A DNA stretch of 64,000 bases from Paludibacteraceae bacterium (GCA_017625155.1 JAGALP010000003.1:310001-374000); one strand, 5' to 3'; counted from the first letter of the stretch, positions 39,637-48,202 are shown. Numbers and translations are program-made. The notes: a model not told the origin generated them from the letters alone.

Positions 39637-41514
39637 TTATAGATCCTTGACAAGACGCACGGAATGACCGTAGTAGCGATCGTTGCTGCCCATGTACGCT
39701 ACGTCCGGGTAGAAGAGGAGGTAGTACGCGAAGTTGCTATCGGGCTCATTGGCAGACCAATAGTCGCCGTAGTGCTGCACGTCGTACACACTGGAGCCGA
39801 AGCGGTAGCCCGATGCAGGCAGGAAGACTGCACCTGCGGATTCGAGTTTTGACCACTGCTCGGCAGTGAAGGTTTGGTAAGCTGCATAATAATCAGCACC
39901 ATAACTGCTATGGAAACCTGACTTGAAGGTAATGCCCTTTGGGCAAACCCAAGTATCGGGCAAGAAAATCAAACCATTCACACCATTGATCTGTGCAACG
40001 CCTACTAAATCATCGGCATGAGTACGATTAAATCGGAGATAACTCCACTCTTCAGAAGTCAATGTACGCCATGTATTAGGAGCATCATTACCAATCTTAT
40101 TCGTACCCCAATCTACAAAAGAACCTAAATAATCATTCTCCCCATCTGTAGAAGTACTTACACCAAAATTAGTGGCACTGGTACTCCAACCAAACAAATC
40201 AATCTTATCTGCTAATCCCGTACCTGATTTAGAATCACCATGAGTTGGGTCAGAAGTGACACTACCACCTGTTACGTTATCCGAACCAATTACTTCCCAC
40301 TGATTCTCAGCCAATGACCATGTATTAGTAGATTGGGTATATTGTAAGTTACCTGGAGAGAAAGTCACTTGCTTGTCTACGGAGACAGAAAATGTGCCTA
40401 TGCCTGCGGAAGGATTTGTTGGCCCCTCAGGTTCAGTGGGAGTATCAGGTGTATCAGGTGTATCTGGTGTCGCCCCACCTCCTTCAATATCCTTAACAAG
40501 ACGCACGGATTGACCGCGGTTGCGATAGAGGCTGATCATGTATGCTTCGTCAGAGTAGAAGTTGAGGCAGTACGCGTAGTCGCTATCGTCCTCAGTGGCA
40601 GACCAATAGTAGCCGTCGTACTGCACGTGGTACACATCCGAGCCGTCGCGGCGGCTCGAAGCAGGCAGGAAAACTGCACCTGCGGCTTCGAGTTTTGACC
40701 ATTGGTCGGCAGTGAAGGTTTGATAAGCTGCATAATAATCAACACCATAACTGCTATGGAAACCTGACTTGAAGGTAACACCTGCTGGACATGTCCAATT
40801 ATCTGGCAAGAAAATCAAACCATTCACACCATTCACCTGAGCTACACCTTTGAGAGAACTTGCATTTGGACGATTGTTTAACAGATATTCCCACTCAATC
40901 TCAGTCAACGTACGCCATGTATTAGGAGCATCTGCACCAATCTGATTAGTACCCCAATCTACAAAAGAACCTGAATAATCGTTGTCATCAGTAGAAGTAC
41001 TTACACCAAAATTAGTAGCACTTGTACTCCAACCGAACAAATCTACCTTATCTGCCAACGCAGTACCTTCTTTGCTATCGCCATAAGTTGGGTCAGATGT
41101 AATATCACCACCTGTTACGTTATCCGTACCGATGTAGTCGTATTGATTTTCAGCAAAAGACCATGTATTAGTAGATTGGGTGTATTGCAAATTGCCCTTT
41201 GAGAAGGTCACTTTCTTATCTGCGGAGACAGAGAACACACCAATACCTGCAGAAGGAATTTCATCTCCACAATCCGTTTCTACGTACACCGTATCGTGAA
41301 TATACACGGTATCATGCACCACCTTCACCAATGTGCGAGGCAAGAGCAGGTGCAGCGTATCCACATCCTCCATCTCGTCGTAGGTCAAGCTGTCAATACT
41401 CTCAACTGGAGTACCATACAGCAAACGACCATTTGCCCATACCAACTGATTGTCTTGACCCATTGCCAACACGCTCATGGCTACCAGAGCCAACATAAAG
41501 AAAAGTTTTTTCAT
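39637..41514 (-). CDS. secreted two-repeat protein with DGR-type variable regions
   Basis: This 625-residue protein has a signal peptide (about 1-19), a short N-terminal module with H-D-T-V-Y repeats (about 60-85) and two tandem repeats of about 250 residues. Each repeat runs from S-A-G-I-G-x-F-S-V through F-G-W-S-T-S-A-T-N-F-G, W-R-T-L-T and F-L-P-A-S to Y-W-S-A-x-E and S-V-R-L-V-K-D. This is the FISUMP/C-type-lectin-like fold used by DGR target proteins in Bacteroidota. The last about 50 codons of each repeat (39664-39810 and 40510-40656) differ strongly while the rest is conserved. Ligand binding at the surface is inferred. It lacks its own T9SS domain; the gene upstream in the operon has one. 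Confidence 0.85.
   Translation of the reverse strand: MKKLFFMLALVAMSVLAMGQDNQLVWANGRLLYGTPVESIDSLTYDEMEDVDTLHLLLPRTLVKVVHDTVYIHDTVYVETDCGDEIPSAGIGVFSVSADKKVTFSKGNLQYTQSTNTWSFAENQYDYIGTDNVTGGDITSDPTYGDSKEGTALADKVDLFGWSTSATNFGVSTSTDDNDYSGSFVDWGTNQIGADAPNTWRTLTEIEWEYLLNNRPNASSLKGVAQVNGVNGLIFLPDNWTCPAGVTFKSGFHSSYGVDYYAAYQTFTADQWSKLEAAGAVFLPASSRRDGSDVYHVQYDGYYWSATEDDSDYAYCLNFYSDEAYMISLYRNRGQSVRLVKDIEGGGATPDTPDTPDTPTEPEGPTNPSAGIGTFSVSVDKQVTFSPGNLQYTQSTNTWSLAENQWEVIGSDNVTGGSVTSDPTHGDSKSGTGLADKIDLFGWSTSATNFGVSTSTDGENDYLGSFVDWGTNKIGNDAPNTWRTLTSEEWSYLRFNRTHADDLVGVAQINGVNGLIFLPDTWVCPKGITFKSGFHSSYGADYYAAYQTFTAEQWSKLESAGAVFLPASGYRFGSSVYDVQHYGDYWSANEPDSNFAYYLLFYPDVAYMGSNDRYYGHSVRLVKDL
39664..39810 (-). other. 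DGR-like variable region VR2
   Basis: These are 49 codons at the end of the second repeat. Aligned by hand to VR1 they show 22 changed amino acids but only two silent codon changes. In 20 of the 22 changed codons the third base is the same (16 end in C, three in T, one in A), which is what adenine mutagenesis of AAC/AAT codons leaves. Confidence 0.75.
40510..40656 (-). other. DGR-like variable region VR1
   Basis: These are 49 codons at the end of the first repeat, homologous to VR2. The constant frame Y-W-S-A-x-E-x-D-S-x-x-A-Y-x-L-x-F-Y and G-x-S-V-R-L-V matches DGR targets. The flanking codons (V-F-L-P-A-S before and S-V-R-L-V-K-D after) are conserved between the repeats. Confidence 0.75.
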
Positions 41515-41527
41515 AAGAATATATTTT

Positions 41528-42016
41528 TTATTGTTTTATTACTTGGAAACTCTCCTTCCCATAGAGTAGCAAGTAGTTACCAGTTGGCAACTCTGCCATA
41601 TTCACTTGTGCTGAACCATTCTCAACTGCCTGTGTTCCTACCAAACGACCATCCATAGAGTACAAGCGCAATACATCGCCTTGTGCGTTCTCCACCATTA
41701 AAATGTCCTGCGTAGGGTTGGGATACACTTTTACCTGCAAGGCATTGTTACCCTGTGTATTCTCCACACTGGTTGGCGTACTGGGTTGCTCATCCGAGAA
41801 ACGCACATGTTTTACATTCGCCAGCAAATCGCTGAATACCAATGTCTGTGCTTTGTCGTACACATACAGCGAGTCACCAGAATACACCAATTTGCCTACG
41901 ACACCCAGTGCCGTGATACATTCCGCACCACGCAATGGCTTAACCACCAAACTAGGAACAGCCTGAGCACTACCCACCATAGCAAAAATACCGAGAATAA
42001 GTAAAAATCGTTTCAT
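41528..42016 (-). CDS. small secreted protein with T9SS type A sorting domain
   Basis: This 162-residue protein has a signal peptide (about 1-19, ending S-A-Q-A), a small module with V-Y-S-G-D-S-L-Y-V-Y, and a C-terminal T9SS sorting domain (V-Y-P-N-P-T-Q-D at about residue 97, L-Y-S-M-D-G-R-L-V, L-P-T-G-N-Y-L-L and a short basic end). It should cross the outer membrane by T9SS. It is first in an operon with the variable-region protein, 13 bp apart, so the two may form a surface complex; that link is inferred. Confidence 0.85.
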   Translation of the reverse strand: MKRFLLILGIFAMVGSAQAVPSLVVKPLRGAECITALGVVGKLVYSGDSLYVYDKAQTLVFSDLLANVKHVRFSDEQPSTPTSVENTQGNNALQVKVYPNPTQDILMVENAQGDVLRLYSMDGRLVGTQAVENGSAQVNMAELPTGNYLLLYGKESFQVIKQ

Positions 42017-42046
42017 ATTATTGATTGTTGTTTTTCATTCACCCCG

Positions 42047-42078
42047 CAAAGTTACTACATTTTTTTGAATTGACCAAG
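42047..42078 (-). promoter_or_regulatory. promoter of the variable-protein operon
   Basis: On the minus strand TAACTTTG (42054-42047) lies 20 bp after CTTG (42078-42075). Confidence 0.75.
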
Positions 42079-42265
42079 CGAGAGATGAAAAGTTATAAGT
42101 AATTTAGGGGGTTAAGTATTGTTTTTCTTGAATAGTTACGGAGCTACGAGGGAATGCCGTAGGCAGGCAGATGTTCGAAGGTACAACAAAATTTGCGAAA
42201 ATGCAAATTTTGAGTGAAACGAGTTTTAGAGGCTATTAGGCGATGAGGTGATGAGGTAAGAAGGA
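42079..42265. other. gene-free spacer with hairpin and repeat
   Basis: It contains AAAATTTGC/GCAAATTTT (42188-42211) and the start of a segment also found at about 43940-43998 (GGCGATGAGGTGATGAGG). I see no coding region. Confidence 0.6.
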
Positions 42266-42295
42266 AACAGAGCGACACGTTGGTGCCGCTCTGTT
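42266..42295 (-). terminator. terminator of the HXXEE gene (copy 1 of a duplicated element)
   Basis: ACAGAGCG and CGCTCTGT pair, with an inner CAC/GTG, 23 bp beyond the stop codon. The hairpin and about 25 bp next to it recur at 43940-43998. Confidence 0.7.
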
Positions 42296-42318
42296 GGTTT
42301 GATGAGGATGAAAATGTC

Positions 42319-42951
42319 CTATTGCTTTGTACCAAAGCGCTCTGATAGAAAACTACGGGCAGAGTGGATTGTGTTTGAGAAACTATTCTTTATCAGTTTT
42401 TGGAAACCAATCTCCATTGCTATGAAAGTAGCAATATAATATAGTGTTGCCCATAACCATTGTATGCCTGTATAATCATACGCTTGGTTGATTTCCACTA
42501 ATCCCCATATAGCAAAAGCAGCCATACCCATAGCTGTCCACCAACCTGGACTTAGTCCTCGCAGACGGAAAAGAAAGATACCCATATTGTGTACATATCC
42601 CTCAAAGATAGCCAAGATAATCACACCAAATGTGAGCCATAATTGAGCAGGGAATAGCAGTGCCAACGAAAAAATGGTTGTGATATAGATTGCCTGCGAC
42701 AAGTGCGTTAAGCCTGGCGTGAGCGCTTTGTAGTTGATTTTCATCAATCGTCCTGCCATTAGCTCCAAGAAACGATCTTTGTACCCTTCCTCGTACTCGT
42801 GCGCAATAAGGAAGGCATAAATACCTAAAGTTATCTTCTGCGCCAACTCTAAGTTGTTCCAATTACATGCTGCCCATATCAGCCAGCCAAGAAAACAGAA
42901 TGTCATCCAATGAACATTGTTTTTCAGAAGAAATAATCCAAACTTTTTCAT
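42319..42951 (-). CDS. HXXEE domain membrane protein
   Basis: This 210-residue integral membrane protein has about six helices. The name-giving motif is A-H-E-Y-E-E-G-Y (about residues 50-57). H-N-M-G (about 121) and the second conserved half follow. The function of the family is unknown; some members are suspected metal-dependent membrane enzymes. It is divergent from an AraC regulator, which may control it. A -7-like box TACCTTTG (42987-42980, minus strand) lies 29 bp upstream of the ATG. Confidence 0.85.
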   Translation of the reverse strand: MKKFGLFLLKNNVHWMTFCFLGWLIWAACNWNNLELAQKITLGIYAFLIAHEYEEGYKDRFLELMAGRLMKINYKALTPGLTHLSQAIYITTIFSLALLFPAQLWLTFGVIILAIFEGYVHNMGIFLFRLRGLSPGWWTAMGMAAFAIWGLVEINQAYDYTGIQWLWATLYYIATFIAMEIGFQKLIKNSFSNTIHSARSFLSERFGTKQ

Positions 42952-43072
42952 ACTGTATATGTTTTTTTGTTTACGGCTGCAAAGGTACTGCTTTTTTTTG
43001 CCTCATAAAAGAGCAAAAATAGCGAATAATTGAGCAATATGTATGATTTTATGTAGAAATATTATATTTTTC

Positions 43073-43103
43073 TTGTGGATATTAGGAAAAATGAGTACTT
43101 TTG
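43073..43103 (+). promoter_or_regulatory. promoter of the AraC-family gene
   Basis: TTG (43073-43075), a 20-bp spacer and TACTTTTG (43096-43103). Only 4 bp separate the -7 box from the ATG at 43108, so the transcript would be leaderless or nearly so. Confidence 0.55.
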
Positions 43104-43107
43104 TGCC

Positions 43108-43908
43108 ATGAAAGTAGGAATTACTATATGCATCTGCGGTACTGCCGAAAAGATATTGAACGGTCGTCGCTACACTATGCAGCGTGGTACGTTGCACATT
43201 ATTAGTCCGCTAATCCCTTGCGTGGAACTCAGTCAGTCGGAGGATTATGCCGCTTTGTCGCTCATGGATACGCCAGACCAATTGATAGATGTGATGTATC
43301 CTTATCTATCACATCTAGCTGAGCGGAATATGCCCCTCTTTCCCGTGATCGAATTGCCCGAAGAACGCTGCTGTTACTATGAGAGCAATATCCGTGATAT
43401 CCTTTCTCAGCAAGCAGAGGTAAGTGTTATGCCGCAAGGTATCTTGCGCCAAGCTAATGAAAAACTGATTCTTCTGCGTAAACAGACATTGGTTCTAGAG
43501 TTATTAACACATGTACTATCACAGCCGACTGCTAGCATCCCCAAGCCATTCACGCATAAGGAGCAGATTGTTATGCAGTTTATTCAGTCACTCGTAAAGA
43601 ACCATACCACAGAACGGCAGGTGGCTTTCTATGCAGACCAAGCGGGGTTGTCGCAACGGTATTTCTCCTCAATTGTGTCTGAACGGCTAGGCATGACGCC
43701 TATTGAGATTATCACCCTTGTGACAATCAATAATGCTAAGCGCCTTTTGCACGAGAAAGGAGTACAAGTTAAGTCTGTAGCAGAACAATTGGGTTTCCCA
43801 GAGCAGTTTACCTTCCGCAAGTATTTCAAAACACATACAGGCATGTCGCCAAAAGAGTTCCGCAATCTAGGCACGAGATGTGAAACATGGAATTCTGACC
43901 AAAAATAG
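43108..43908 (+). CDS. AraC-family transcriptional regulator
   Basis: The N-terminal half is a cupin-like effector domain (ITICICGTAEKILNGR, GTLHIISP). The C-terminal about 100 residues hold two helix-turn-helix motifs, with F-Y-A-D-Q-A-G-L-S-Q-R-Y-F-S (about 170-183) and the signature V-A-E-Q-L-G-F-P-E-Q-F-T-F-R-K-Y-F-K-T-H-T-G-M-S-P at the end. Start choice: the ATG at 43108 follows a promoter-like sequence that would lie inside the frame if the GTG at 43075 were used. It lies between the HXXEE gene (divergent) and the efflux operon (convergent), so either could be its target. Confidence 0.88.
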   Translation: MKVGITICICGTAEKILNGRRYTMQRGTLHIISPLIPCVELSQSEDYAALSLMDTPDQLIDVMYPYLSHLAERNMPLFPVIELPEERCCYYESNIRDILSQQAEVSVMPQGILRQANEKLILLRKQTLVLELLTHVLSQPTASIPKPFTHKEQIVMQFIQSLVKNHTTERQVAFYADQAGLSQRYFSSIVSERLGMTPIEIITLVTINNAKRLLHEKGVQVKSVAEQLGFPEQFTFRKYFKTHTGMSPKEFRNLGTRCETWNSDQK

Positions 43909-43967
43909 GGCGCTTTTTCCCTATTAGGACTGCCCAAAGAGGCGATAAGGTGATGAGGCGAGAGGAA

Positions 43968-43998
43968 AACAGAGCGACACGTTGGTGCCGCTCTGTTT
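43968..43998. terminator. convergent terminator (copy 2 of the duplicated element)
   Basis: The same ACAGAGCG...CGCTCTGT hairpin as at 42266-42295, between the AraC gene and the end of the efflux operon. It ends two bases before the MFS stop codon. Confidence 0.7.
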
Positions 43999-44000
43999 GT

Positions 44001-45644
44001 TTAGACAGGTGTTCGTTGTGGATAATTCACATCTCCCTGCACTTTTCTTCTACGCAAGCGGAGGAGGCCTGTATTGTTGCGTAGGAAGTTGTGGATAAAG
44101 CGATAGGTAGGTTCTATCACTTTCACGGGACGAATACCGCTATAGCGCAGCATCAAGCCAATAAGGCACAAGATAGCCACGAACAATAGCCAGCCATAGA
44201 TCTCTTTCATAGACTCCAGCAAAGCTTGCACCTGCACCATGCCGTAGAGTTCGCCTATCGGCGTATGCGAAGTGGAGAGCGACAGGTGATCCATGTCTTG
44301 GCTCAGTAGCATGGCATTGCGGGTGGTCATGACCTTCAGCAGTCGGCCGATGATGGCAGTACCGATAGGGGCTGCCAAGGCGGCGCTGAACATATTTTGG
44401 AAGGACAAACCGTGCAAAAAGATAAATGGAAAAGGTAGTCTGGCATTAGCAGTAAGCATGAGTACTGCCACGATGACATAGCCCGCAGAGCGCACGATGA
44501 CAGGGAGGTACAGTGCCTCTTTGGGTAGGTTGTAATCGATGCGGAAATAGAAGTACGCCAAGTAGAACGCAAAGCAGGAGAAGGCAATCACCAGCATGCG
44601 TTGGTAAGTCCACTTACGGCGAGCAAAAGTCTGCCATGTGAACAAGATACCCAGCACTACGCCAAGGATCGATACCCAGTTGAGAGTGAGGGTGTTGAGG
44701 TGGTCGTAGCCCAAGATATGCTCCATCAAAGCATGTTCGAAGATATGCGAAGGTGCGAGTAACAAGTCCATGATAAGGATAATCGACACGCAGATTGGCA
44801 CGATGGGTATCTTGAAGATTTCCAATGAGATATACGGATGTCGCAAGTAGCGTGTGCGCCAGAGATTGAGTACCAATGAGGCGATGCCTAAGCCAGTCGC
44901 CAAACGAATTTGTTCGGATTGCCACCAGTCATAGTGTTCACCATAGACGCAGATAAAGAGGATACTCATGGCCGTCATGCCCCATAGCAGCATACCTATC
45001 CAATCGATACCATAGAGCGGGAGGCGTTGCATGATAGAGATACCACGGAAGCAGATGAGCACAATCAGGTAGATTACCAGCAATGCGCCGATAATGAACC
45101 AATACATATAGTGCCACGATGCCCAAACGGAGAACGATAGGGCGGCTATGCCCGTGAACTGGATGGTGCTATTGACCATAAGGTAGATATAGCAGAACCA
45201 TATTGACATGTCTCGTTTGGGTGTAATCCATAGTTGGATAGTGGAGTTGCACTCGTATATTGCCCACATACGGAAGAAACCTGACACCAGACAAACACCC
45301 ACTAAGACTGGCACCGAACTGGTGTGCATACAAATCAGATTGGCGGCAATCAGTACGAGTGTGCATGAACCGAGAGCCGTCTTAGGACGGACTGCCCACT
45401 TAAGGCGGAACATGATAGCAAAGAAGAGCGCCATGCCCACTAGTGAGGCATAACCAGCCATCATGATGTCTTCTTGCAGGAGCTGCGTGCTACCCACCAT
45501 ATCGCTCACAGCTGCCATATACACGCCGCCTGTGCAGTTGAAGATGATGATAAACAAGATCAACAACCACGGTTTGAGCGGTTCGGGTATGAAGCGTATC
45601 TGCGGTATGGAGAAGGGTTGATTTGGATCGTGATGATGTCCCAT
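44001..45644 (-). CDS. MFS drug efflux transporter, DHA2/EmrB-like
   Basis: This 547-residue inner membrane protein has about 14 hydrophobic helices, as in the DHA2 family. It uses the proton gradient to export drugs through a periplasmic adaptor and TolC-type channel. The family motif near helix 5 is weak in this Bacteroidota branch, so assignment rests on size, helix count and the HlyD and TolC genes upstream. Its start shares a TAATG junction with the HlyD gene. It is the last gene of the operon. Confidence 0.88.
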   Translation of the reverse strand: MGHHHDPNQPFSIPQIRFIPEPLKPWLLILFIIIFNCTGGVYMAAVSDMVGSTQLLQEDIMMAGYASLVGMALFFAIMFRLKWAVRPKTALGSCTLVLIAANLICMHTSSVPVLVGVCLVSGFFRMWAIYECNSTIQLWITPKRDMSIWFCYIYLMVNSTIQFTGIAALSFSVWASWHYMYWFIIGALLVIYLIVLICFRGISIMQRLPLYGIDWIGMLLWGMTAMSILFICVYGEHYDWWQSEQIRLATGLGIASLVLNLWRTRYLRHPYISLEIFKIPIVPICVSIILIMDLLLAPSHIFEHALMEHILGYDHLNTLTLNWVSILGVVLGILFTWQTFARRKWTYQRMLVIAFSCFAFYLAYFYFRIDYNLPKEALYLPVIVRSAGYVIVAVLMLTANARLPFPFIFLHGLSFQNMFSAALAAPIGTAIIGRLLKVMTTRNAMLLSQDMDHLSLSTSHTPIGELYGMVQVQALLESMKEIYGWLLFVAILCLIGLMLRYSGIRPVKVIEPTYRFIHNFLRNNTGLLRLRRRKVQGDVNYPQRTPV

Positions 45645-46678
45645 TAGTACAGCACTTTACATTCTACATTCATACCCGCACTCACGCGTTGCAGGGCTTC
45701 GGTGTCGTTGTTCTCGGTGAAGTCAATGCGGATAGGTATGCGTTGCTCAATCTTCACGAAGTTACCCGAAGAGTTGTCTTGTGGCAAGAGTGAGAAACTG
45801 GCTCCTGTAGCATGAGATACAGAGCGCACTACGCCTTTGAAGATGTAATTGGGCACAGCATCTACTTCTATCTCAACGGCTTGACCCACAGCGATATTGG
45901 CAGTTTGTGTCTCTTTGTAGTTGGCGATGATCCATTTGTTTTCTGCATCTACTATATCTACGAGTGTTTGTCCTGGTTGGATGAGTTGTCCCACTTGGAT
46001 ATCCTTGCGACCTGTATAGCCGTCGCAAGGGGCAGTAATGACGGTATAAGAGAGGTTTAGGCGCGCGAGTTCAAGGGCTGCTTCAGCCAACTTGATACCT
46101 GCTTCGTTTTGCCCAAGGCGGGTGTTCTGTTCTCGGCTTACGGAACGAACACTCTCCTTTTGATTTTGGAGCATCTCGTAGCGTGCTTTGGCAGCCAAGT
46201 AGGCGGTGTGCATGTCGTCGTACTGTTGGCGAGTGACAGCATTCTGTTCGTAGAGTGCACTAAAACGCTGGTAATTGCGTTCGGCGTTCTCTAAGATGAT
46301 GCGTGCTTCCTCAATGCTGGCATCCGTCACAGAGATATTCGTTTGGGTAGTAGAAATGACATTGTGCATGGCATCTTTTCCCTTGCGAGCATTGTCAAGA
46401 TTGGCTTGGGCTTGTGCCACATGATAGCGGTACTCGGCATCTTCAATAATGACGAGCGTATCGCCTTTCTGTACTTGTGCATATTCCTCAAAGCGGATCT
46501 CTTTGACAAAGCCCTGTACGCGTGAATTGACAGGCACGATATGCTGTTTGATTTGGGCGTTCTCGGTAAATTCCACATTGCCCAAGTGAATAAATTTGGC
46601 ACAAACCCAAGAGCAGGCACCAAGGGTTAGGATACAAGCAAAAATGTTGTAAATCAGTTTTTTAGTTCTTCTTTTCAT
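45644..46678 (-). CDS. HlyD-family periplasmic adaptor (EmrA-like)
   Basis: This 344-residue adaptor has one N-terminal membrane helix (about 8-28), a lipoyl/barrel-sandwich half-motif (VQGFVKEIRFEEYAQVQKGDTLV, about 52-75), a long coiled coil (about 80-205) and the second half (A-P-C-D-G-Y-T-G-R at about 215, then V-G-Q-L-I-Q-P-G-Q-T-L). It links the MFS pump to the outer membrane channel. It starts 11 bp after tolC and is coupled to the MFS gene. Confidence 0.93.
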   Translation of the reverse strand: MKRRTKKLIYNIFACILTLGACSWVCAKFIHLGNVEFTENAQIKQHIVPVNSRVQGFVKEIRFEEYAQVQKGDTLVIIEDAEYRYHVAQAQANLDNARKGKDAMHNVISTTQTNISVTDASIEEARIILENAERNYQRFSALYEQNAVTRQQYDDMHTAYLAAKARYEMLQNQKESVRSVSREQNTRLGQNEAGIKLAEAALELARLNLSYTVITAPCDGYTGRKDIQVGQLIQPGQTLVDIVDAENKWIIANYKETQTANIAVGQAVEIEVDAVPNYIFKGVVRSVSHATGASFSLLPQDNSSGNFVKIEQRIPIRIDFTENNDTEALQRVSAGMNVECKVLY

Positions 46679-46689
46679 ATTAGTGATGT

Positions 46690-48009
46690 TTATAAGTTTC
46701 CAGATGTGTTTTTGAGTTTGTAGTAGTTGAATAGCACATTGATTCGTGCGTTGACGAGTTGCAGTTCGGCATCCAGCAGTTGGTTGGAGGCATCGAGCAT
46801 GTCGGTCACGAGAGCGATATCGTTGCGGTAGCGATTTTCGATGACGCTGTAGTTCTCGTTGGCGAGTTGCACGCTTTTCTCCAATGTTGCGACTTCCTCG
46901 AAGGCTTCGATATAGCGGGTATAATCGGCTTGTACGGAAAGGTTGGTTTGCTCTAAGATGTCTTGTTGGCGACGGCGACTGAGGTCGGTGCTGAGTTGAG
47001 CTTTCTTGAGCGTGCGACTGGCTTTGTAGAGCGAGGATAGTTTGTAGGAAACGCCTATGCCGACATACCAGTAGTTGAAATTGCTGTTGATCACAGGCAC
47101 CTCTATCGTGATAGGACCATCCAGATGGTTGCCAGCAAAGAGGGCAATGTTTGGAATCATCTCCGAGCGTGCCAGTTTCTCGCCTCGCTCACCCATTTGT
47201 ACGGCTAGAGCCGACTGCTTGACGGCATACGCCTCACTTTGCGCCAACTGCTGCCAGTAGGTGAGGTCGTGGATGGATAGTGACTGCTCCAATAGCGTAG
47301 TATCAGGCATGATTTGTGTATCAAGCGGCAGTCCAAGAATCGTCACAAGGTCGTAGTTGAGAATTTCCACGGAGTTGGCTACACGGCGGCGTGCCAGTTC
47401 GAGGTTCTTGAGTTGCAGTTCGTAGCGAGTGACATCGTTTTGCAACGCCACACCTGCCTCGTTGCGAGCTTTGGTGTCTTGGATGACGATTTGTGCCAGT
47501 TCGATGCTGCGGTTGTACACACGGAGTGCGTTTTGCAGCTTGTAGAGGTCGAGATAGAAGCCTGTAAGCATAAAATGAACGCGCGAGCGTGTGGCTTCGC
47601 GGTTGATGTTTGCCATCTCCTCCTTGAGTTTTGCCAAGGCAATGCTATTGCTCACAGCACCACCCGCATAAAGCAGTTGAGTAGCTTCTACGGCAAAGTT
47701 ATTGCCCAAGTGGGGCATGTCGATGGTTTGACCATTCGAGAAGTTGCGATCCATTAGGTAGCCATTGCCTAAGTAACTGGCGGATAGCGAGATGTCAATA
47801 TCGGGCATTAAGGCATTTTTTGCCACTTTGACATCTTGCTGGGCTTCGAGGACGGCAGCGTTTTCGGTTTGAATGGTTTTGCTATTTTCATCCGCCAAAG
47901 CAAATAACTGCTCCAGCGTCAACACAAAGGGTTGTTGGGCATAGCTACCCAAAGCACATAGCGACGCACACAACGCCACTATGAGCATACGAAAGTTGCT
48001 CATATACAT
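46690..48009 (-). CDS. TolC-family outer membrane efflux protein
   Basis: This 439-residue protein has a signal peptide (about 1-24, ending S-Y-A-Q) and the two repeated coiled-coil/OEP domains of TolC-type channels (L-A-D-E-N-S-K-T-I-Q near the start; N-E-A-G-V-A-L-Q-N-D-V near the middle; V-T-D-M-L-D-A-S-N-Q-L-L-D-A-E near the end). It is first in a tripartite efflux operon and has a leader of nearly 190 nt containing a small reading frame. The ATG at 48009 or one 6 bp later could be used. Confidence 0.93.
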   Translation of the reverse strand: MYMSNFRMLIVALCASLCALGSYAQQPFVLTLEQLFALADENSKTIQTENAAVLEAQQDVKVAKNALMPDIDISLSASYLGNGYLMDRNFSNGQTIDMPHLGNNFAVEATQLLYAGGAVSNSIALAKLKEEMANINREATRSRVHFMLTGFYLDLYKLQNALRVYNRSIELAQIVIQDTKARNEAGVALQNDVTRYELQLKNLELARRRVANSVEILNYDLVTILGLPLDTQIMPDTTLLEQSLSIHDLTYWQQLAQSEAYAVKQSALAVQMGERGEKLARSEMIPNIALFAGNHLDGPITIEVPVINSNFNYWYVGIGVSYKLSSLYKASRTLKKAQLSTDLSRRRQQDILEQTNLSVQADYTRYIEAFEEVATLEKSVQLANENYSVIENRYRNDIALVTDMLDASNQLLDAELQLVNARINVLFNYYKLKNTSGNL

Positions 48010-48077
48010 AAAAAATTAAAAATTAGTAATCAACCTTAGAGGTTAAAATGGTAGGAAAATGAGAGATTACATTAGCT

Positions 48078-48170
48078 TCAGCTTTCCCAGTTGGTACTGA
48101 TGTTACGATGATAAGGGATGTAGATGTAAGATGCTGAAATGCAGTAATGTAAGTTAGTTTTCTTGTTCAT
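48078..48170 (-). CDS. candidate 30-codon leader peptide of the efflux operon
   Basis: ATG at 48170 opens a 30-residue frame (M-N-K-K-T-N-L-H-Y-C-I-S-A-S-Y-I-Y-I-P-Y-H-R ending W-E-S) within the transcript leader, about 30 bp after the -7 box and 68 bp before tolC. The ATG is preceded by ATAAAA, the A-rich context typical of Bacteroidota starts. Leader peptides that stall ribosomes control several Bacteroidota resistance genes; a role in attenuation here is inferred. Confidence 0.45.
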   Translation of the reverse strand: MNKKTNLHYCISASYIYIPYHRNISTNWES

Positions 48171-48202
48171 TTTTATGGAAGAACTATATGCTCTTCAAGG
48201 TG

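Noticed and set aside
39560..42100. DGR reverse transcriptase or template repeat near the variable protein
   Set aside because: No RT motif (such as Y-x-D-D) and no third AAY-rich copy was seen in the window; if present they are elsewhere.
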